In this document: piece after piece, positions 16,036 through 35,361 of the stretch
Numbering within the stretch: the stretch's first letter is position 1
How the letters are laid out: each line of letters starts with the position of its first letter
NCBI RefSeq assembly: GCF_024295805.1
Contig: NZ_JANCLX010000017.1
Location: 1 to 64,000 of the forward strand
DNA from: Streptomyces cucumeris
GTDB lineage: Bacteria; Actinomycetota; Actinomycetes; Streptomycetales; Streptomycetaceae
DNA: 64,000 bases
Direction of reading: 5' to 3'
Translations under genes and position numbers: made by a program
The notes under the pieces: generated by a model
What the model was told of the DNA's origin: nothing
Seen by the model: only the letters and a program-made list of their open reading frames with translations
The model's database searches: none

Positions 16036-18250
16036 CGGCGAGATTCCCCTCGGCGTCCAGTTCGTTCCCGTGCCCCTTGAAGTACTGCGCCGCCACCTCA
16101 CCGAACTGGTTCTCCCCGCGCCGGTAGAACTCCGACGCATCCTGCGGAGCGCTGGGCAGATCCGGTCCACCGAAGATCGCGTCGTTGTGGAAGACCTTCG
16201 CGAACTCCTGGCCCGCGCTGACGGCGACGGGCACCACCAGCCCCCACGGTCCCGCCTTGCCCACCAGGCTGACGATGCCCTGGCTCACCACGGGCGTACC
16301 GGCGTTGAACCCGACCCTCGTCCAGTTCGACGAGTTCTGGAACGCCTTCTGCGCCTCGGCGCTGTCATGGGCGTAGGTCGCCTCGATCTGCGCCGCGCGG
16401 GACTGGTCGAGGACACCGCGCACCTCGGCCTCGGTGAGCAGCGCCCGGCGGCCCATGGCGTAGTTCTCGGCGCTGTCCGCCGGGGGGTCCGCCGCGAGCC
16501 GGCTGATCGAGTAGAGGTGCTCGGCCTGGTTCATGAGCCCGTGCGAGGTCTCGTGCTGGCCCAGAACGCTGAGGAAGTTGAGCGCGCCGTCGCGGCCGAA
16601 GTCGGCCCGGCCCCGGTACGCGGGCGGGAAGGCATCGCCGTTCTTGCCGTGCTCGCCCACTCCGGACATGTGGAAGTTGACGTCGTCCACGTACGCCCCG
16701 CCCATACGTCCCAGGCTCTCCGCCATCGCCGGCTGGTCGTGCAGCAGCCGGGGGCCGTTCTCGCCGCCGTAGACCGCGACGACCTGCTCCATCACATCCG
16801 CCGTCGCCGCGGTGCGCCGGTCGCCGCCGTGCCGGAAGATCTCCGGGTCCCGGCCCGTGACCTCCGCCGCGTCCCAGGAGTAGCCGGTCGTCGCCGCGGT
16901 CAGGGCGTGGCCGAGGGCCTCATGGCCCGGGAGGTCGCGGGAGCCGCCCCGGACATGGCCGTCGAAGATCCAGTTGCGGTCCTGGGTGAGGTACTCGAAA
17001 CGAGGGTCGACCCCGCCGTCCCGGGGCTTTCCGAAGAACTCGGTGGACGCCTCCGGGTTGTGGCCTAGCCCCTCCAGGAATCCGGTCATCGCGTCCTGGC
17101 CGCTGTCGCCGCGGCGGCCGTGCAGGGTGAGGGTGTCGACCTCGCCGGAGTTGGACCAGTAGGCGTAGCCGTCACGGGTGTTGTGCTTCCGGTCCCAGGC
17201 CACCAGCTTGTCGCCGTACGCGTTCAGGAAGCCCTTGTCGTACGTCCCGGTGCGCATCAGGTTGCTCATGATCTGGAAGCCGTAAGGGTGGGTACGGCCG
17301 CCGGAGTCCTCCAGCCGCGACGGGCCCAGGCGGATCATCTCGTCCTTCCACGCCGCCATGGCGGGGCTGTCCGAGTGGGAGGCGGTGGCCAGGGTCGTCC
17401 CCAGGCTCTCCTGGAGGCTCTTGGCCGACTTCCACCACGCCTTGTCGTCGATGTCGGTGTCGGGGTGCAGCGGGTTGTACGGGTGCGTCGCGTTGTACCA
17501 GAGCTTGAGGGTGCCCTCCGCCTTCAGCCCGGTGGTGAACCGCTCGGCGAACTCGGGGTCCCGGCTGTGCCGCGCCATCAGTACCGAGAGCTGGGCGAGC
17601 TGGTCGGAGGACAGCCGGCCGTTCCCGGTCCCGGCCAGCTCGATGGCCTTCCTCAGGTCCCTCGCGGTCGCCTCGCGGGCCTGGTCCAGGCTGGTGTAGG
17701 CGTGGTCGTTGAAGCCGCGCCGCTCACCGTTGACGTCCGCGGTCAGGGCCTGGACCAGGGCGCTGTCCGCCTCCCCGGCCAGCTCCAGGGCCTTGCGGGT
17801 GCGTTCCCGGTAGCCCTCGAACGTGTCCTGGTAGGACTTGGTCATCGCCGCCCGGTTCTTCTCCTCGCCGGCGGGGAGATCGAGGTAGACCGAGCCGTCG
17901 TGCTGGTTGAGCTTCAGATACTCATGGCCCTCGAGTTCCTTCTCGATGGCGTCCAGGGTGGCCTTGGCCGAGGTGAACTTCTCCAGCCCCTGCTTCATGA
18001 CGGTGTGCACCCGGCGGGCCTCCTCGGCCGCCGCCAGGATCTGGTGCCGCACCCCGCGCAGGGTGCGCCAGGCCGCGTCGGCCGCCTCGCCGTGCCAGTC
18101 GGAGTGGACGAGACCCTTGGTGACGTCCGTGCCGAAGTTGGTGTCGACCTGCTGGAACTTCCCCGGCGCCTGGCTCCACTTGGTGACCGCCTCGCGGAGC
18201 GGGGTGAGGTTCGCGTTCTTGACGTCGGTGTAGCCGAGCTGCTCGGTCAT
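15959..18250 (-). CDS. DUF6571-like protein with WXG-type N-terminus
   Basis: A 763-residue protein resembling the Streptomyces DUF6571 family, whose function is unknown. The N-terminal 110 residues are helical and contain SDWHGEAADAAW, a W-x-G turn like that of WXG100 type VII secretion substrates. The middle is Ala/Leu-rich helical. The C-terminal part has a Gly/Val hydrophobic stretch (GKAGPWGLVVPVAVSAGQE), then ends GRKPYPG. There is no signal peptide, consistent with type VII export, but no secretion machinery gene is in the window. The ATG at 18250 overlaps the stop of the preceding gene (ATGA), so the two are co-translated. Confidence 0.75.
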   Translation of the reverse strand: MTEQLGYTDVKNANLTPLREAVTKWSQAPGKFQQVDTNFGTDVTKGLVHSDWHGEAADAAWRTLRGVRHQILAAAEEARRVHTVMKQGLEKFTSAKATLDAIEKELEGHEYLKLNQHDGSVYLDLPAGEEKNRAAMTKSYQDTFEGYRERTRKALELAGEADSALVQALTADVNGERRGFNDHAYTSLDQAREATARDLRKAIELAGTGNGRLSSDQLAQLSVLMARHSRDPEFAERFTTGLKAEGTLKLWYNATHPYNPLHPDTDIDDKAWWKSAKSLQESLGTTLATASHSDSPAMAAWKDEMIRLGPSRLEDSGGRTHPYGFQIMSNLMRTGTYDKGFLNAYGDKLVAWDRKHNTRDGYAYWSNSGEVDTLTLHGRRGDSGQDAMTGFLEGLGHNPEASTEFFGKPRDGGVDPRFEYLTQDRNWIFDGHVRGGSRDLPGHEALGHALTAATTGYSWDAAEVTGRDPEIFRHGGDRRTAATADVMEQVVAVYGGENGPRLLHDQPAMAESLGRMGGAYVDDVNFHMSGVGEHGKNGDAFPPAYRGRADFGRDGALNFLSVLGQHETSHGLMNQAEHLYSISRLAADPPADSAENYAMGRRALLTEAEVRGVLDQSRAAQIEATYAHDSAEAQKAFQNSSNWTRVGFNAGTPVVSQGIVSLVGKAGPWGLVVPVAVSAGQEFAKVFHNDAIFGGPDLPSAPQDASEFYRRGENQFGEVAAQYFKGHGNELDAEGNLADDLKEKYHGTGAGEAAHLGRKPYPG

Positions 18251-18666
18251 GGATGCGCCCCGCGGTCCGTGCGGTAGCCCAGGGCCTGCTCCGTGTCCTC
18301 GTGGGTGAAGGCGTCGGCGGCGGTGCGCAGAGCGGACGCGGTACCGCTGAACTGCCCCTTCACAAAGGCCATCTGGTCCTTCCAGCGCTCCAGGAAGGTG
18401 TCGATGGCCTTGTCGGTGGCGAAGCCCGTCAGGCTCCCGCTGACCTGGCCGGTCTCGGTCATGACCTCGTCGTCGGCGGTGAGGAACTGCCCCCGTACCG
18501 TCTCGGCCCTGCCTGCCCGTCCGCGCAGCACGGACGCCGTGACATGAAGCTTCTGCGGGCCTCCCGGCCCGCTGCCGCCACCGGCCGAGTCCAGCCGTGT
18601 CCCGGTGGCCGCCGCCGGTGCCTGGGCGGCCGCCTTGAGCTGCGCCCACTCCTCCTCGAACGTCAT
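18247..18666 (-). CDS. WXG100-superfamily-like small protein
   Basis: A 139-residue, mostly helical protein beginning MTFEEEWAQLKAAA. A GGGGGAG ribosome-binding site lies 5' of the ATG, which supports this start over a longer frame. It has no signal peptide and contains a central W-K-D segment (FLERWKDQMAFVKGQFSG). Position, size and four-base ATGA overlap with the DUF6571-like gene suggest a partner or chaperone for it, in the manner of paired WXG100 proteins. The family assignment is inferred from pattern and context. Confidence 0.65.
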   Translation of the reverse strand: MTFEEEWAQLKAAAQAPAAATGTRLDSAGGGSGPGGPQKLHVTASVLRGRAGRAETVRGQFLTADDEVMTETGQVSGSLTGFATDKAIDTFLERWKDQMAFVKGQFSGTASALRTAADAFTHEDTEQALGYRTDRGAHP

Positions 18667-18903
18667 CTCTCCCCCTGTGTGCCGATGACGAGCCCCCCGT
18701 ATGAGGCGCCACGAACGTAATGAGCCAAAGCGAACGTGAGATGACGGCGGCCGGGGCGCCAACTGAACGCCCGGGCGCGGGTGTTGTCCGAGCTGTGACC
18801 AAGACCGCCCGCTTCAAGGTCAACCCCGGGCGATCCCCCACCGTCCCCTCTTACGTGAGAGCAGCCGGAGATCACGCGCTGCCCAAGTGACAGGGTCACC
18901 GAA

Positions 18904-21039
18904 TTGAACAGTCGAAGGATTTCGTCCGGCACCACGCGCAGGCGGACGCTGGCCGCGCTGGCGGCCCTGACCGCCGCCACCGCCGCGGGCGCCGCCGGAT
19001 GCGTCGGCCAGAACGGCTCGGCGTCCGCCGGACCCGCCGAGCCGCACCCGAGCAAGCCGGGCGCCGCCGAGCCGTTCACCTCGGCGTCGGGCGACAAGAA
19101 CGCCCTGCTGCTCCAGGTCATGGCCCATCCCGATGACGACCTGTACTTCATGAACCCGGACGCCGAGCAGGTGCTGACCGCCGGGGTGCCCGTGGTCTGC
19201 GTCTACGTCACGGCGGGCGAGGCGCGCGGTATCAACTACGTGGCCGGACGGCCGGTCCCGGCGCCGGACAAGGCCGACTACTCCGCTGCCCGCCACCAGG
19301 GGCTGCGCCAGGCGTACGCGCGGATGCTGGGGCTCGACCCGTTCGCCGACTGGAAGCGCTCGGTGCTGCGGCTGCCCGGCGGTGCCACCGCGGAGACCAA
19401 TGTCCTCACCCACGGCGGCCGCAGCGTCCGGCTGATCTTCCTCAACATCGCGATGCTCTCGGAGGGCGGGGTGCGGATCCCGTCCCTGTGGGACACCCCG
19501 GGCACCGTGATGCGCACCCTGCTGGCCACCGGCTCACCCGTGGCGCACTCCAGCTCCTACGTCCACCAGACGCTGGTCGACGTGCTCGCCGAGATCATGC
19601 ACCGCTACCGGCCCACCCTGATCCACACCCTCGACCCGGACCCCGACTTCCAGGTGCACGACGCGCTGAACCCCCGGGACAACGACCAGCCCGGCTGCTC
19701 CGACCACCGTGACCACACCCCGGTGGCCCTGTTCACCTGGAAGGCGATCACCCAGTGGGTCGCCGACGCCACCCGCCGCGACCGGCACGCCCCGCGCTTC
19801 GTGACCACCGCGTTCCGCGGGTACTACAACCAGCGCTGGCCGCACAATCTGCCGCCCGCCGTCCTGGCCGGCAAGGCCCGGGCGATCAAGTCCTACGGCG
19901 GCTCCCCGGAGTGGGAGTGCGGCAACACGGCGGGGTGCGGCGACTACGGCCAGGGCGGCCGGCGCCCGATGAAGAACCGCAAGGGCTGGATCCGCTCCAC
20001 CCACCACCGCTACCCGAACGCCCTGCCCGCCCCCACCACCGACGGCGAGGGCCGGCTCGTGGCCTACGGCGTCCTGGGCACCCAGGCGGTGCGCTGGCGC
20101 GAGACCTCGGCCGGCAGCGGACGGTTCGGCGCGCCGAAGGGGCTCGGCGGCGGTCCGCTGGCCCCGGCGCTGTGCGCGGTGCGCGACACCGCGGGGAAGC
20201 AGCTCCTCATCGCGCTGCGGTTCGCATCACTCGGCGGCCAGGGCGCGACCGGGCTGCGGGAGATCGTGGTGCTGGAGCAGCGCCGCCCCGACGGGCCGTT
20301 CCGCCCCTGGACCGCGCTCGGCTCCCCCGACTCCGACCCCGAGCGGGCCCGCCGCACCGGCTGCCCGGTGGCGGTCGCCGCCCCGGACGGGCGGATCCAC
20401 CTGTTCGTACGGACCTCGGACAAGGGCCTGGCCACCCGGGTACGGGACGCGAGGGGCCACTGGAGTCCCTGGCAGCGGCTCGGCGGCGGTGAGATCCAGG
20501 ACGGGCTCAGCGCCGCCCTGGACGGCGAGGGGCGCGTCCACGTCGTGGCCGCGGGCCGGGACACCGTGCACCACTGGGGCCAGCAGCACACCCACGGGCC
20601 GGTGACCCTGATGCCGCCGACCGGACTGCCGCGTCCGGGCAACCAGCCGGGTGTCGCGGTGGCCGCGGACGGCTCGCTCTCGCTGGTCTACCGCACCCCG
20701 GCGGCCTCCGTGCCCGGGGTGCACCCGCTCGACGGCGGGGCCGGGCGCACCGTGCCGCATTTCGAGGGCTACGGACCGGTCGCCGCCCACACCGTGACCG
20801 CACGGCACGGCCACCGCAAGGCCCGGACGACGGTACTGCTCGGCCGTGGCCTCGACGGCGAGGTGCGGATCCAGTACGGCACGGGGCGGCGTGTCCGGCC
20901 GCTGCGGGCGCCCGGGCGGCTGGTCCCGGTGGGAACCCCGTCACTGCTGTCGCAGGGGCGCAAGGGGGTGGCCGTGGTCGGGATGGCGCCGGACGCCACC
21001 CCGTGGATCTGGCGTCCGCGCCCCACGTCCCGGGCGTAG
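18904..21039 (+). CDS. Secreted PIG-L family deacetylase with lectin-like C-terminal region
   Basis: PIG-L enzymes are zinc-dependent de-N-acetylases of GlcNAc-containing substrates. The zinc/catalytic motif AHPDDDL is at residues 74-80 and a second His cluster SDHRDHTPV near residues 265-273. The N-terminus has RRRTLAALAALTAATAAGAAGC, a twin-arginine-like signal ending in a lipobox, so the 711-residue protein is probably a lipoprotein, perhaps Tat-exported. Residues from about 390 form repeated blade-like units (for example HLFVRTSDKGLATRVRD) resembling the PLL/sialidase-type propellers seen in Streptomyces homologs. The TTG start at 18904 is the best available but has a weak ribosome-binding site. 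It is divergent from the WXG operon; the substrate is unknown. Confidence 0.85.
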   Translation: MNSRRISSGTTRRRTLAALAALTAATAAGAAGCVGQNGSASAGPAEPHPSKPGAAEPFTSASGDKNALLLQVMAHPDDDLYFMNPDAEQVLTAGVPVVCVYVTAGEARGINYVAGRPVPAPDKADYSAARHQGLRQAYARMLGLDPFADWKRSVLRLPGGATAETNVLTHGGRSVRLIFLNIAMLSEGGVRIPSLWDTPGTVMRTLLATGSPVAHSSSYVHQTLVDVLAEIMHRYRPTLIHTLDPDPDFQVHDALNPRDNDQPGCSDHRDHTPVALFTWKAITQWVADATRRDRHAPRFVTTAFRGYYNQRWPHNLPPAVLAGKARAIKSYGGSPEWECGNTAGCGDYGQGGRRPMKNRKGWIRSTHHRYPNALPAPTTDGEGRLVAYGVLGTQAVRWRETSAGSGRFGAPKGLGGGPLAPALCAVRDTAGKQLLIALRFASLGGQGATGLREIVVLEQRRPDGPFRPWTALGSPDSDPERARRTGCPVAVAAPDGRIHLFVRTSDKGLATRVRDARGHWSPWQRLGGGEIQDGLSAALDGEGRVHVVAAGRDTVHHWGQQHTHGPVTLMPPTGLPRPGNQPGVAVAADGSLSLVYRTPAASVPGVHPLDGGAGRTVPHFEGYGPVAAHTVTARHGHRKARTTVLLGRGLDGEVRIQYGTGRRVRPLRAPGRLVPVGTPSLLSQGRKGVAVVGMAPDATPWIWRPRPTSRA

Positions 21040-21060
21040 GGCGTGTCCGCAAAGTCCCGC

Positions 21061-21113
21061 ACACACCGCTCCCCGGGGCCCGCGCGGCGGCGGCGCCCCG
21101 GGGAGCGGTGTGT
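21061..21113. terminator. Bidirectional terminator between convergent genes
   Basis: Perfect 19-base arms (ACACACCGCTCCCCGGGGC and complement) with a 15-base loop lie between the PIG-L gene stop and the SRPBCC gene stop. The position between two convergent genes suggests it ends both transcripts. Confidence 0.85.
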
Positions 21114-21115
21114 GA

Positions 21116-22198
21116 TCAGCGGCGGGCGGGCTCCCGCTCCCCGGCCTCCTCCTCGGCCTCGGCCTCGTCGTACTCCTCGCCCTCCTCGTCCCAGGGCTCC
21201 TCGTCGGCCTCGTACTCCTCGTCGTCGTACTCCTCGCCGGGTTCGAGCTCCTCCTCGTACCCGTCCTCGGGCTCCTCCTCCGGCTCGTCCTCGTCCTCGT
21301 AGGCGTCGTCGTCCTCGTCCTCGTACGCGTCGTCCGCCTCGTCGTGGAGTTCGTCGTCGGCCCCGTCCTCCGGCTCATCGGCCTCTCCCCCGGCCTCCGC
21401 GCGCTCTTCCTCCTCCATCGCGGTCTCGTGGTCCATGACCACCTCGCCGTCCCGGATCTCGCCGCGCCAGCCGTCGGTGGCCTCGCCGCGCATCATGATG
21501 AACTTGCGGTAGAGCTTCAGGTCGAGCCGGGCCCGACGGCCCTGGGCGCGCCAGATGTTGCCGGTCTTCTCGAAGAGCCCCTTGGGGAAGTACTCCAGGA
21601 CCAGCAGCACCTTGGTGAGGTTGTCACCGATCGGGTGGAAGGTGACCACACCCTTGACGGTGCCCTTGGAGCCCTCGGTGGTCCAGGTGATCCGCTCGTC
21701 CGGCACCTGCTCGGTGACGTTCGCCCGCCAGCTACGGGTGGACTTGGCGACCTTGACCTTCCAGTTGCTGTTCAGCTCATCGGTCTGCTCGACGCTGACG
21801 ACACCCTTGGCGAAAGTGCTGAACTCCTGGAACTGGGTCCACTGGTCGTACGCCTCGCGGACCGGCACCCCGACGTCGATGTCCTCCACGATCGTCACGC
21901 TCTTGGACTTGCCGCCGCCGCTCTTGCCGCGGCCCTTGCCGAACAGTCCGGAGATCTTCTCCTTGAGGGAGTCCTTGAGCTGCGCGGTCCCCGCCTTCAG
22001 CACGGCCTGGCCCGGGGACTTCCCCTCCGCCAGCGCCTGGGCGCCCTTGCCCAGACCGCCGCCCACTCCGCCTGCGGCCAGCCCGGAGAGCGCCCGGGTG
22101 GCCCGTGCCTTCAGATAGCCCTGGAGCTCGTCCTTCAGCCGGTCGGTGGCCGGGTTCTTGGTGATCTCTTCCTTCAGCTTGCCCAGCGTGTCAGCCAC
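21116..22198 (-). CDS. SRPBCC-domain protein with long acidic tail
   Basis: A 360-residue protein with three parts. Residues 1-95 are Ala/Gly/Lys-rich. Residues about 105-250 form an SRPBCC/polyketide-cyclase-like fold (VTIVEDIDVGVPVREAYDQW, then NLTKVLLVLEYFPKGLFEK). The last 100 residues are very acidic (runs of Glu, Asp and Tyr). SRPBCC domains bind hydrophobic ligands in a cavity; the ligand here is unknown. The GTG at 22198 is preferred because it overlaps the stop of the upstream gene by 8 bp. The tail and the basic tail of that neighbour suggest the two proteins may bind each other. Confidence 0.8.
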   Translation of the reverse strand: MADTLGKLKEEITKNPATDRLKDELQGYLKARATRALSGLAAGGVGGGLGKGAQALAEGKSPGQAVLKAGTAQLKDSLKEKISGLFGKGRGKSGGGKSKSVTIVEDIDVGVPVREAYDQWTQFQEFSTFAKGVVSVEQTDELNSNWKVKVAKSTRSWRANVTEQVPDERITWTTEGSKGTVKGVVTFHPIGDNLTKVLLVLEYFPKGLFEKTGNIWRAQGRRARLDLKLYRKFIMMRGEATDGWRGEIRDGEVVMDHETAMEEEERAEAGGEADEPEDGADDELHDEADDAYEDEDDDAYEDEDEPEEEPEDGYEEELEPGEEYDDEEYEADEEPWDEEGEEYDEAEAEEEAGEREPARR

Positions 22199-22796
22199 GG
22201 CGGCCTCCCGCGGTCTTCTTCGCCTTGGCGGCGGAGGAGGCAGCGGTCTTCCGGGTCCGGGCGGGAGCCTTCGACGCCGATGTGGAGGCGGTCTTCCTGG
22301 CCGGGGCCTCGGCCGCGGCCTTCTTGGCGGACTTGGCGGGCTTGGCGGACGTGCCGGGAGCCTTCTTCGCAGCCTTCCCTGCGGAGGCCGGGCGGCGCGC
22401 CCTCGGAGCCCGTTCCTCCCCGGTCTCCTCCTCCCCGTCGTCCTCGGGCTCGTCCTCGGCGTCCTCACCGGCGTCCTCGTCCTCGGACGTCCCGGTGGTC
22501 TCCCCGCGCAGGCTCAGCGTCCGGTCGTGGAGGGAGTCGGCGAGGTTGTTGGCCCGGTTGGTCACGGCCTTGGTCGCGGCCGTCCGCGCGGCGTCGACCA
22601 GCTCCTTGCGCGCCTGTGCGTTCAACCCGCTGAGCAGCGGGGAGTCGGCGAGGGCCTTGGCCAACTGTTGTGGATCAAGGGAGAGCTTCTTTCCGGCCAG
22701 CATCATCCCGAGCCCGAAGGCCAGCTTCGCCTTCTTGGTGCGTCCGAGGAGATAGCCCCCCGCAACCGCTATAGCGATCTTGCCATTGCTCGTCAT
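22191..22796 (-). CDS. Protein with histone-H1-like Lys/Ala-rich tail
   Basis: A 201-residue protein of unknown function. Residues 1-40 (IAIAVAGGYLLGRTKKAKLA, then GLGMMLAGKKL) look like a short amphipathic or membrane-associated segment. Residues 40-90 are helical, 105-130 acidic, and 130-201 Lys/Ala/Pro-rich (AGKAAKKAPGTSAKPAKSAK), like histone-H1-type tails that bind nucleic acid. The ATG at 22796 follows GGGAGCGAACAG. It overlaps the SRPBCC gene and is probably co-expressed with it. Similar pairs occur near gas-vesicle genes in some Streptomyces; no gas-vesicle gene is present here. Confidence 0.7.
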   Translation of the reverse strand: MTSNGKIAIAVAGGYLLGRTKKAKLAFGLGMMLAGKKLSLDPQQLAKALADSPLLSGLNAQARKELVDAARTAATKAVTNRANNLADSLHDRTLSLRGETTGTSEDEDAGEDAEDEPEDDGEEETGEERAPRARRPASAGKAAKKAPGTSAKPAKSAKKAAAEAPARKTASTSASKAPARTRKTAASSAAKAKKTAGGRRG

Positions 22797-22872
22797 CTGT
22801 TCGCTCCCGAGGGTCGAACTCAGCTTCGATGTGGCTGCCGGGTACCCACATAAGGCCGAGCCCCACATACGA

Positions 22873-22911
22873 CGGAGCCCCACTCGCCGACCAGCGGCGA
22901 ATGGGGCTCCG
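22873..22911 (-). terminator. Terminator after tuf
   Basis: Arms of 17 bases (CGGAGCCCCACTCGCCG against CGGCGAATGGGGCTCCG, one G-U pair in RNA) with a 5-base loop lie 22 bp beyond the tuf stop. It ends the rpsL-rpsG-fusA-tuf transcript. Confidence 0.85.
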
Positions 22912-22932
22912 AATGCTCCGGGGAGCGTCAGG

Positions 22933-24126
<1,194 letters not shown>

Positions 24127-24355
24127 TGGGGTCCTCCTGTGGAGTGGTTCTGTACGCATCCACACTTTGCGGATGGGTTCAGGTGGTCTTACCGAACCGG
24201 CCAGGACCCCGAGGGGGATGCCCTTCGCCGTATTCGTATGGGGGGCCGGCGGCCGGGGCCCCCGCCATGGACCGCCCGGTAAGGACGATCTATGGCGGAG
24301 TTCCCCGATGCCTTTTGCTCCAGCCTAAAGGGTGAGGATTCGGGATGAACCCGAC

Positions 24356-26476
<2,121 letters not shown>

Positions 26477-26514
26477 ATGGCTCAGTCTTCTCTCGGTTCT
26501 CGATGGGGTAGCGA

Positions 26515-26985
26515 CTACCAGCGGTAGTGCGCGAAGGCCTTGTTGGACTCGGCCATCTTGTGGGTGTCCTCGCGGCGCTTCACAGAGGCGCCCAGACCAT
26601 TGCTGGCGTCCAGCAGCTCGTTCATCAGCCGCTCGGTCATGGTCTTCTCACGACGAGCGCGCGAGTAGCCCACGAGCCAGCGCAGCGCGAGGGTGGAGGA
26701 ACGGCCGGGGCGGACCTCGACCGGAACCTGGTAGGTGGCGCCACCGACACGGCGGGAGCGGACCTCGAGGGTCGGCTTCACGTTCTCCAGCGCGCGCTTG
26801 AGCGTGATGACCGGGTCGTTGCCGGACTTCTCGCGCAGGCCCTCCATGGCGCCGTACACGATGCGCTCGGCGGTGGAGCGCTTGCCGTTCAGCAGCACCT
26901 TGTTGATGAGGGACGTCACCAGAGGAGAGTTGTAAACCGGGTCGATGATGACCGGGCGCTTCGGGGCGGGACCCTTACGAGGCAT
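26515..26985 (-). CDS. rpsG: 30S ribosomal protein S7
   Basis: S7 nucleates the 3' domain of 16S rRNA and contacts E-site tRNA. The 156-residue product starts MPRKGPAPKRPVIIDPVYNS and contains RVGGATYQVPVEVRPGRSS. It lies 2 bp from the rpsL stop, so translation is probably coupled. Confidence 0.98.
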   Translation of the reverse strand: MPRKGPAPKRPVIIDPVYNSPLVTSLINKVLLNGKRSTAERIVYGAMEGLREKSGNDPVITLKRALENVKPTLEVRSRRVGGATYQVPVEVRPGRSSTLALRWLVGYSRARREKTMTERLMNELLDASNGLGASVKRREDTHKMAESNKAFAHYRW

Positions 26986-26987
26986 TC

Positions 26988-27359
26988 TTACTTCTCCTTC
27001 TTGGCGCCGTAGCGGCTGCGAGCCTGCTTGCGGTTCTTGACGCCCTGCGTGTCGAGGGAGCCGCGGATGATCTTGTAACGAACACCCGGCAGGTCCTTCA
27101 CACGACCGCCACGCACGAGCACGATGGAGTGCTCCTGCAGGTTGTGCCCCTCACCCGGGACGTAGGCGGTGACCTCGATCCCACTGCTCAGCCGGACACG
27201 CGCGACCTTGCGGAGCGCCGAGTTCGGCTTCTTCGGCGTCGTGGTGAACACGCGGGTGCATGTACCACGTCGCTGCGGCGACCCCGCGAGGGCGGGGGTC
27301 TTGTTCTTCTCGACCTTGTCCTGGCGGCCCTTGCGGACCAGCTGCTGGATCGTAGGCAC
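26988..27359 (-). CDS. rpsL: 30S ribosomal protein S12
   Basis: S12 monitors decoding and is the streptomycin-resistance site. The GTG at 27359 is preceded by GGAGAAACG; the product has 123 residues (MPTIQQLVRKGRQDKVEKN). The resistance hot spots TTPKKPNSALRKVARV (Lys43 region) and RVKDLPGVRYK (Lys88 region) are wild type, so no streptomycin-resistant allele is present. An upstream in-frame GTG at 27440 starts inside the leader hairpin and is rejected. First gene of the str operon. Confidence 0.98.
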   Translation of the reverse strand: MPTIQQLVRKGRQDKVEKNKTPALAGSPQRRGTCTRVFTTTPKKPNSALRKVARVRLSSGIEVTAYVPGEGHNLQEHSIVLVRGGRVKDLPGVRYKIIRGSLDTQGVKNRKQARSRYGAKKEK

Positions 27360-27409
27360 CGTTTCTCCGGTTTCTGTGTGCCGTCTCGGTAAAGCTAACC
27401 TGGGATTTC

Positions 27410-27437
27410 TCCGACCCACGCGGTCGGGTGTGTCGCG
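27410..27437 (-). promoter_or_regulatory. Conserved leader hairpin element, rpsL copy
   Basis: The 28-bp element matches the rpsJ upstream copy at 27 of 28 positions and contains the same hairpin CCGACC-GCGTG-GGTCGG. It lies 51 bp upstream of the rpsL GTG and inside the predicted leader, which starts near 27548. The gap 27360-27690 holds no gene: only this leader, the rpsL promoter and the rpoC terminator. Confidence 0.75.
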
Positions 27438-27554
27438 CACCGCAGACCCCTGCGAATGTCAGGAGAGTGCGAATTGTTGGTGTCGACACCTCGGGCTCCC
27501 GAGCGGTCTAGAAGCGCGCACAGGAGCCCAGGGACACCCCAGGCACAAGGTCAG

Positions 27555-27583
27555 AGCGTACCTACCGCATCGGCTCCGGTCAA
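27555..27583 (-). promoter_or_regulatory. rpsL operon promoter (HrdB type)
   Basis: On the minus strand TTGACC and TACGCT are separated by 17 bp, close to the consensus for the principal sigma factor. Transcription would start near 27548, giving a leader of about 190 nt that carries the conserved hairpin. Confidence 0.65.
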
Positions 27584-27628
27584 AACAAATGCACACGCGC
27601 TGGACACACCAACCCGGAGCATAGCCGC

Positions 27629-27662
27629 AGGGCGGCCACCCCCGCCATGGGGTGACCGCCCT
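27629..27662 (-). terminator. Terminator after rpoC
   Basis: Arms of 14 bases (AGGGCGGCCACCCC and GGGGTGACCGCCCT, one G-U pair in RNA) with a 6-base loop lie 29 bp beyond the rpoC stop. Confidence 0.85.
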
Positions 27663-27690
27663 GTGAGCATGACCAGCCGTCCGGCCGGTC

Positions 27691-31590
<3,900 letters not shown>

Positions 31591-31688
31591 TTGTCGTCAA
31601 TCCCTCTTTCAGGGTCGTGTCTTCGGTCTGACTGGGGGTCCGGGGAGAGGCCGGGGCGGAGGTGGGACAGCCGCCCCGGCCAGACCCG

Positions 31689-35171
<3,483 letters not shown>

Positions 35172-35332
35172 GAGGGGGTCCTTCCGAGGGCTCGGACTCA
35201 CTACGCGCGTACCGGTCCCACCGAGAGCCCATGGATGAAACCCCTGGTCAGGGCGTTTTCATCGGCTGTGCTCGAAGGTGAGTATGCCCCTGGTGACGGG
35301 CAGGGAGCAGCTAACAGGCAGCGCAAAGGGTC

Positions 35333-35361
35333 AGTGTAGCCACTTGGCACACTGATGTCCA
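35333..35361 (-). promoter_or_regulatory. rpoB promoter (HrdB type)
   Basis: On the minus strand TGGACA and TACACT are separated by 17 bp. Transcription would start near 35326, giving a leader of about 155 nt before the rpoB TTG. Confidence 0.65.

Noticed and set aside
26988..27440. An earlier start of rpsL within the leader (MRDTPDRVGR)
   Set aside because: The peptide is the translation of the conserved hairpin. A second copy exists before rpsJ in a different reading phase relative to its gene, so the conservation is at the RNA or DNA level.
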